NCBI RefSeq assembly: GCF_031877795.1
Contig: NC_133940.1
Coordinates: 8,619,985 to 8,683,984 of the forward strand
Direction of reading: 5' to 3'
Source: Strix aluco
Lineage: Eukaryota; Chordata; Aves; Strigiformes; Strigidae
Length of the DNA: 64,000 nt
The position numbers and the translations under genes were made by a program. Position 1 is the first letter of the stretch. The number at the start of each line of letters is the position of its first letter. The notes beneath the pieces are model-generated. The model had not been told where the DNA came from. It saw only the letters and a program-made list of their open reading frames with translations, and searched no databases. Shown piece after piece: positions 56,701-64,000 of this stretch.

Positions 56701-59700
56701 GGGTCTGCCACTGCTACTGCAAACAAATACAGAACCTCCTCGCCTTGTGTAAATCAAACGCTTTAGCTGCACTCTTAAAGGAGAAATGTTAGTAGTACTC
56801 GGGTGGAAATTAACTGGAGAGTGCATTTATTTTTGGCCAGTCCCCTGGGAGCACCTGCCAAGCGTTACCTCTCATTTCAAGCCTGGCTGTTCCTGCTGAG
56901 AAAGTCTGATGGAGCTTCGAGTCTGGGTCAAGGTGAGTGCCTGGCTCTTCATCAGCTGTCTGTGCCATTTAAAAGGGAAAGCGGAAAGAAAGCGAAGCAG
57001 CAGATTGGGTGTGAGGAATGCTGTGCTCGTGCTAGAGAGTGCAGGAAAGAGAAGAAACAGGACTGCTTGGATATGGTCTATGTACTGATTAAATGCACCT
57101 GCTGGTCCCCAAGCATCAGTGTACAGTTTTAGAATAAAAATGTTGAATCGTAAATTAAATAGAGAAAATTAATTCTGGCCTCGTCTACTCTGGGACGATA
57201 GCCAATTGCTTAAAACAAGGCTTACGTGCACCTGTTTGAAACCGGAGTAACTGACACAAGCCACAGTGCCTACGTAAAAGGTTTCCGAGAGTCATTAAAG
57301 CCATCGTGTGGACACGCTTAAGCGTTGGCGATGGGGACTTCAGCACTGGGTGGACCAGGCTCTCCCCTTCCGTGGGAGCATGACCGGAGCGTGCACAGGG
57401 ATGGGCCTTGCAGGGTGCCTGGAGGTCGCCGGTGCCGAGCAGTAGCCGACATGGCCAGGCCACCTCCTCTCCCGCTTCCCAGCATCGTGTCCCCAGGAGC
57501 GCGCTGGTCCAGCGCTGGAGGCTGCGCTTCTCTTCTGATGGCAGGACTTGCAGGCAGGGATGTTCAGGACTTTATTTTCTCAGAATAACTGTGATGTCAA
57601 ATGGAAGGACACTGGGGCATTGGGGTCAATTCACATCTTTTGCAAATCCATTAGAAACTCATGTTTGTTCTCTGGATTCCTGAAAAGCAGAAAAACCTGG
57701 TGTTTTCATTTTTTTTAAATTTTCCACCAGGGACAGAAATTGCTGGCTGAGAATCTGAGGCCTGAACCCAAAGAAAACATGTCCCAAGAAGCAGCATAAC
57801 TACTCTGGCCAAGGTTTTTATTTTTTTCTCAGCCTATCCAGAAGTCTGCAGAATCCAAAAGGGGCTACAGAGTGTAAGGTGACGTTCAGTGGATCAATGA
57901 ACAGCTGTAAAAGAGTTTTCCTGCCTTTCCCAGCAGTTAATAACTTCATTGCACAGAACTTGGTTTTTCAGAAAGACCTCATGTGTTTTTTGGCTGACTG
58001 AGGACTGGCGAGGAATGTTCATAGTTACAGATGGGGAGAATTTTTTTTTAAGGGAAAAAAAACCCCAAACCTCAAACAAACAAACTTGCTTTCACCAAAA
58101 TCTTTGTTCCTGTTGCTGAGAGTGTGCAGTATTACCTGCAGTAATAAAATGGTGCATAAAGCAGCCTTATTCAGACTGAGAAGTGTGGAAATTTGAGTGC
58201 AGAACAGATAGTGTCAGGCAGTCAAGGTGTCAGCTTGTTTTTTTTTCCCTCGCACTGGACAGGCGTGATCTATGTGGCTGGGTTAGTATAATGGTGGAGT
58301 GGGCACTGGCAAAGAGCAGGTACAACTCAGGGCTGATACTGCTTGGGAGGAAAGCAGTTTTGTTGCCAAATCCTGGATGCTGGGCCTTGGAGGAGAGAGA
58401 TGACTCTATCTTCTTGGCTCCTGAACTTAAAGGCGACTTTTAGCACAGCTAAATTGTACATGTCCCTTGGGAAGGGTTTTGAGGCCAAAACCACTAAAAA
58501 ACCCAGACTTTCATCTAAATACAGTCCTAGGAAATTACTGTGGTCTCAATCTAATATGCACTCTGTCTTGTACAGTGTTATCCCTCTTTTGTAAATAAGG
58601 GTTTGCTTGTTTACTCATTGGTCTACCTGTAATGGAAAAGTTTCATCAAGTGTAACAGAAGTTATGTACAGAAAAGGAAACTAACGCTTATAAAATCCCA
58701 AAAGTTTGGGATGGTTCTTAAGTTGTTGTGTGTAGATTGTTTGGGGTTTTTAACCATGTCACAGAATTTTGTAAATGGGCAGTGATTTTATATTAAATTT
58801 TGTTATAGGTTCAAACCCTATAGAAAAGTGCTCATGTGTCTGGTACTTTCTCTGTGAGTCTTCTGTGAACATGAGAGAGAGTTAAAAACCCCTGGTGCTG
58901 GAGATGGATAGGTTCCTCTCAGACCAGCACGCAGTTGATCCCTTGTTGGGACTGTTCAGGCTCGCTACAGGCTGGTAATCTCTACCACATTAGCTGGATA
59001 GATATGAATTTGTGTTTTAAACGTAGTATTATGGGGGTAATTTTCTTTTTATCAGACCCTGGGGACTTATATTAAGTGCTATTTTGTGTGACTTCAAAAT
59101 AGGAAAAAATCTACAAAATCCTGGCCCTTTCTCCATGGTTTTTGCTGTGCTCTGGTCCCGACTCTTGGGCTGGTCCCCACCGCACAGAGTATGTGACCTG
59201 ACCTCTGCTGGTGAACCTCCTGGTAACGCGAGGCAGCCTGGAAGGGTTCACTCCACCTGCTCTTCACTGAGGTCATTTGCCTACAAACCCCGTTGTTTCT
59301 CCTGTTGATGCCATAGAGTGGATCTCCAGGTGTAGCAGAACTCCAGGGCTAGCAAAAAGTGGAGCTTGTGGGTGTTTAACTGCTGACTTAATGAACAGAA
59401 AAAGATCTGACACTATTTTGACACATGCCTGAAGTGATTCCTTTTTACGCTCATACGGCTTTGAATGTTTTTCCTGTCTTAATTTTAACTCTTTTCCTTT
59501 CCCTTTTACTGTTGCTGTGATCATAATGTTTTCCTTCCCCTCTTCCCTCCCCCCTCACCTCCTACGCTCTTTAACATCTTCCTGATTTTGGGGGAATGAA
59601 GCAGCCTCATTTCACCCAGTCCTGGTCTACGTTCGAGCAGGATGCAAGCGGCAATAACAAGCCGGCTGAGATGCAAAGAGCAAACGCTATCCAGCAGAGC

Positions 59701-62700
59701 GGGCTGACATGTCGGGCAGACCTCCGGCTGCCGGCAGGTGACTGCGAAGTATAAACCCTGCCCATCGTGAAGAACAGAACAGACTCTCTGCTAGCACAGG
59801 CGCTGGCAGAAAGCATGTGTGTGCATGGATGGATTCAGGTCTAACGCAGTTCAGCCGAAGTTTTGTCCTCTGCTTGTCAGTCCAGGTGCTCTAGAGAGGA
59901 GCTATCTTTGTCTGAAGATCTTACCATAAAAATAGACTCTTATTGCTAGACTGTAATGTAACAACCAACTTCCATGCCCAGACAGAATTCCCACTGATGT
60001 CAAAGGTTTTATTTCCACTGAGAAATTAGTAAGCGCTGCAGATTTTGGAATATTATCAACATTAAAACAACAGTCTGGACTGTGTTTTCCCTGCTGTTGT
60101 CATGTGAAACACTTAGGGGTGACTATAAGTGTAAGTCTCTGTTACTCTTTCATTTTGTTCATTTGATGGCAGAATTGCTGTCTGCTCAGTTAATTAATTT
60201 CTCCTGCTGTGCTCCGGTCTTTCACACAACACCAGGGGAAAAAAAAGTCTTCAAGAGTGAGACAATATAGCGTGAACCCACAAAAGTTGTTAGAGGGACC
60301 CAGGGGAGGTGAGAGGTTCTGAAAGTTGGTTTTATTGTTTAAAAATGGTTTTCCTGTAGAACACAAGTGCGTGTGCCACTGCAGAGTCAGCAGTCAGCGT
60401 GGCTGAATGGGAAGGAGTTTTGTTGACTCGCTTGGAAACCCATTATGAAATTCTGTGATAATTCACTGTAAGCGAGTTCATAAGTGATGGGGAAGCTCTT
60501 TCTTTCCCATTCAAAGCTGTCAGACCTTTTTACCGCTGGGGTGAGGTTTGTGCTATCTCCTGCAGCTCTGCTCTGGGAGCGCAGCCTGCTCTTTGGACTC
60601 TGTTGCCATTCCTGCCATGGTCAGGCCGTGAGCTGTTCCTCAGCGAATAATTAAGTTTTCGTTCCCCCATCTTGAGCCAACTGCAGAAGTGTAAATATTG
60701 TTACTGCTGTTTTACAGGTGAGGGGAAGACGGGTGGGGAGAAATGTGATTTGCCCAGAGAGCTCAGCCCCATGGCCGCGCTGTGAACTGAGCAGCTTGCG
60801 CTGATGGGGTGACCTGGGAGAGGCTGGAGAAAGAAACCCCGTGTATTACCACCTCCAGGAGAGGGGGACCCCAAAACACCACCTGCTTGGCTCCGTGCGG
60901 AACACCACCAGCTCTGATTCACATGTCTTTAAGCTGTTGCACTGCTGGTGGCAGGAGCGGCTGTGGTCTGCCTCGAGCTGAGGCGCACGGGCTGCCTGTG
61001 TCTGGAGCCCAGGCTGGTGGGGCTCTCACGCTGCTGCCGCCAGGCGTTAGAGCCAACACTCACCACGGCTCTTACCTTCTTAGCATCTCTCCATGGCCTG
61101 GGACAGTGCTTGGCCTCTTGCTCCTTGGTTCCATAAAGACTATAAAATGGTCCATGTCATCTGGCGTGTTTCTGCGTGTTGCAACTCCTCAGGAAAGCTC
61201 AGTGCTGTGAGCCTACTGTCTTCCAGATGCAATGTCTACCATCCCTACTCCTCCCGGCGGAGCCAGTGCTGTCCCTGGTGGGAGTGTTTGCTACATCAAA
61301 GCCCTGGTTTGTGCTGCGAGCGGATGATTTCTCTGGTATATTTACACTTGTAAGGGAAGATTTTTTTTCCCCCTTGTAAATATCACGGCACTTCTGTTGC
61401 TTCTGTGCTGGCCCATCTGTGCACCATTTTCACTTGTACTGACTCATGTTCACAGAGTAGTAAGAACTGTCTCTAAGTGTTTTAATTTCTGCATTATAGT
61501 GAACCCATTTTGCTTTTCCAGTTAGCTCCTAGGCAGCTGAGCGCTGGGTTTTCTTTTTCCTTAATGACATTTCTGGACTCTGTTGGGTTGGTAGAGATTT
61601 TAATGAAGCAGTTTACATTTTTTCATTCAGATTTTTTCAAGACTTCCCTTCTTGTGTTTCTGGGGTTTTTCTCTGTAGTGAAACTTGTTTTCCACCTGTT
61701 TTTCTGCATGACCAGAAGTCACTGGGTGTGTACCCCCTCTGAAAGTGGGTACATCATCTTTAGTCTGTCATAAGGTTTCAAGTTCAGATATTCCCGAAGG
61801 AAACTTTAGGTTAAGGTTGTTCACCCAGATTGCGTTCAGGCCTGTTGAGTTGTGCTCTGCTCTTTTTAATAAGTGATCACGTACTCATTTTCTCCACCTC
61901 CGTCTCTTTGGGTAACCAGAGTAGACAGCAGCTGTTTACTGAACAACTCTTGAATATTTTGGCTTGTCTTTGCTGCTCCATGCACACCCAGGGTCGTCTT
62001 AATTTTCTACAGGTCAGACCTTGCTCTGGGAATAGGCTGATCACAGGCTCTTTTTAGTTGCTACTTCCCTGGTGTTCACTGAGATGTAGTGTCCGTATCC
62101 TCACTCAGCTTGAACGGCCTCCTGGCTCTCTTCTGGCCTGGTACTGCAACCAAAGGGCACGTTTGCAAAGAAAGCCCTACCAAACCCGGCAGCCGCAGGA
62201 GCATCCTTGGGCACGGTCGGATGCTGCACATGTTACCTCACTGGTGTGTCTGGCACAGTGGGGCACTGAGCTTGCTCAGCGCTGAGAGTAGTCAGAGTAG
62301 CTGCCAGATCTCTGCTGCACATGTGTAAACAGCAAATATATATAGATAGATATATATATATACTTATAAAGTCTGAGGCTGAAAACAGCCAAATTATGAT
62401 CCTTTTTTCCCCCTGTGAGTATGAAAAGACATGTATTTCACAGCAGTCAAGTCTGGCAGTATTTCAAGGTACTGCTTTTAGAAGCAAGGAGATGTGAGAG
62501 CATTTCAGCAAATGACAAAAAGATCCTTTTAACAGGGGCAAAAGAGAGTCTTTTTCCTTAAACATATTCTTGGAAAAGACTTGAGCCATTTCAGCTGAAA
62601 TGAAAAAGTTTAGCCTGAGGCCAAACCCAGCCGGAGAAATTTTCAGCCCAAACAATTAATTATGGATGAAGTTATGAGCAACCAAAACTGGAGTTATACA

Positions 62701-64000
62701 ATAGTCAACTGTAATTACAGTGGTGCTTTGAACTCTGCCTATAGCATCGGCACATGTGTCAATGTAAGTTCTTGGATGACTCTCAGGAAGAGCCTTCTTG
62801 CAGAGCTGTATATAAACCCCAGCTTGCTGATTTGAGGGGATGGGAGCAAGCGTTTCCCATCAGAAATAATCTGCTTCTGAAAGATTAATTAACTGGTGAC
62901 TTTCAGAGCAGTGTCTTGCCTGTGTTCAGTGTTTACCCAGGGTCAGGTTTAGCTGGACTATTATGTTTCTGTTGCACGTGGGAGGAAGGGCATAATGAAG
63001 AGGGAGCCTCCTGTGACGGAGAAGAGCTCAGGCATGAGGAAGCTGAGTGGCAGAGATTAATGGGGCTGCATCCCATCTGCAATATCTCCATCTGAGCAAG
63101 GCTTTCCTGGGAAACTGAAAGGTAACCTCCCAATGATGGAGGCTGTCAGTTGTCAAAGCGGTTCCTTGCCTAACACAGAGAACACACCAAGACTGCAAGT
63201 GTGTCCTGAACAAACAGTTCCTCGTGGAGATGTTCATGCCACACGCAGTCATGGGTGAGCTTTTTAGAAGCTTGCACATAGGGGAATATTCTCGCCTCCG
63301 TCAGCTGCTAAATTGAGCTGCATGTGAACTCTCTCAACAGCAGAGGTAGTGCTGACAAACAGTCATCTTCGGTGATGAAAGGAGTGCAGGTGAGAGTAAA
63401 TTTTGTGGGAGGAGATCCTGCTCTGAATTTCTTGTGGAAACCGTAATTATGTGATTCAGTGTAGAGAGGTATGAGGCTTTCCAGTGTAAGCTATAAAAAA
63501 TGCTTAGGGAAGCAACCTACGGATGAGGCTGCTCATTCAGACCTTATCTACTCATGTGGGAGCGTGGAAATCTTAGCACTCCACCTTATCTCTTCTCCTC
63601 TGGGAGATCAGTGTTGAGAGAGTTTGACCTCTTGCTTACCGTTTCAAATCAAAGCTAGTGTAATAGTGGCTTTGGCCATGCAGTGCCTCAATCACTTAAT
63701 GAAATAATCTTGTTCCCTGCCCTTGAGGGTAGAAATAGGTCTTGCCAAAATACCACTTAAGTGATACCTGGAGGATAGTCATAACTGAGTATAGCTACGG
63801 CAGAAACATCCTCCCTTCCGCCAGGCTTTTCCTGCGGGTGCAGAGCTTAGGATGTTCGAGGTAGCGGAAGTTTGTCCTGCTCCAGGGTGGCTCCTATTTT
63901 GTATGAAGAGGATCCCTGTTTCTGTGCTTGTTCCCAGGCTTTTGCAGTTCCCTGCAGATTTAAATGAACTTTAAATCAGCATTGATTCAAAGCATTCAGC
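53713..64000. other. Upstream flank of CD99L2; no coding exon recognised
   Basis: About 10.3 kb of mixed composition. All ORFs are short and I recognise none. In human the next gene upstream of CD99L2, transcribed divergently, is HMGB3. I looked for its opening (AKGDPKKPKGK) and its acidic tail and did not see them, so its coding part must lie beyond 64000 if synteny holds. AT-rich islands at about 55540-55690 and 60000-60080 may be regulatory. A consensus donor (TCAAG|GTGAGT at 56933, +) and a 99-codon ORF with a signal-like start at 56189 are noted under findings. Confidence 0.6.
62335..62363. repeat. (TA)n/(GATA)n microsatellite
   Basis: TATATATAGATAGATATATATATATAC-type run in the intergenic flank, likely length-polymorphic. 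Confidence 0.85.

Noticed and set aside
58276..58302. tRNA A-box-like string (GGTTAGTATAATGGTGGAGT)
   Set aside because: No B box (GGTTCGAATCC-like) follows at the right distance and no acceptor stem forms.
53713..64000. HMGB3 coding exons expected upstream of CD99L2 by human synteny
   Set aside because: No HMG-box peptide (KKPKGKMSAYAFF or similar) or acidic tail was found in any frame; the gene probably starts beyond the window.

Overview
This is vertebrate nuclear DNA, almost certainly from a bird. It has split genes with GT-AG introns, poly-T/poly-A tracts, a CpG-island promoter and CR1 retrotransposon ends with the typical CATAGAAT/ATTCTATG termini. The two recognisable genes, MTMR1 and CD99L2, lie tail to tail. 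That is their arrangement on human Xq28 and, by established synteny, on the part of avian chromosome 4/4A that matches the conserved X block.

Region 1 (about 1-15,025, + strand): the 3' end of MTMR1 (myotubularin-related protein 1). It holds the penultimate coding exon (1046-1222), a 12.5-kb last intron, the terminal coding exon (13770-13934, coiled coil plus a C-terminal PDZ ligand) and about 1.1 kb of 3'UTR ending near an AATAAA at 15002. The intron contains a 168-codon minus-strand ORF that I cannot assign.

Region 2 (about 15,030-20,850): AT-rich sequence between the two convergent 3' ends. CD99L2 may use distal poly(A) sites in it.

Region 3 (about 20,850-52,400, - strand): apparently the whole of CD99L2 (CD99-like 2, a single-pass leukocyte/endothelial adhesion glycoprotein). 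I rebuilt 11 coding exons from splice sites, reading phase and recalled similarity to human CD99L2. They join to a 777-bp CDS coding 258 residues: signal peptide, acidic repeated FDLADAL-type modules separated by Thr/Pro/Lys-rich linkers, one membrane helix and a short cytoplasmic tail. Every internal junction is phase 1, so all nine internal exons are frame-preserving cassettes. Introns hold a CR1 copy, a C/A-rich minisatellite (41.4-41.7 kb) and several AT-rich islands.

Region 4 (about 51,600-53,400): CpG-island promoter of CD99L2 with three GC boxes 10 bp apart and a ten-copy, roughly 41-bp GC-rich minisatellite 440-855 bp upstream of the start codon. Two CR1 fragments in opposite orientation follow at 53.3-53.7 kb.

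Region 5 (53,713-64,000): no coding exon recognised. HMGB3 is the expected divergent neighbour in human, but its HMG-box coding sequence was not seen. I found no RNA gene, CRISPR array or intact mobile element. No novel system is evident. The most notable points are the modular phase-1 CD99L2 architecture with a tandem splice donor, the promoter minisatellite that keeps the upstream frame open, and the unassigned intronic ORF.
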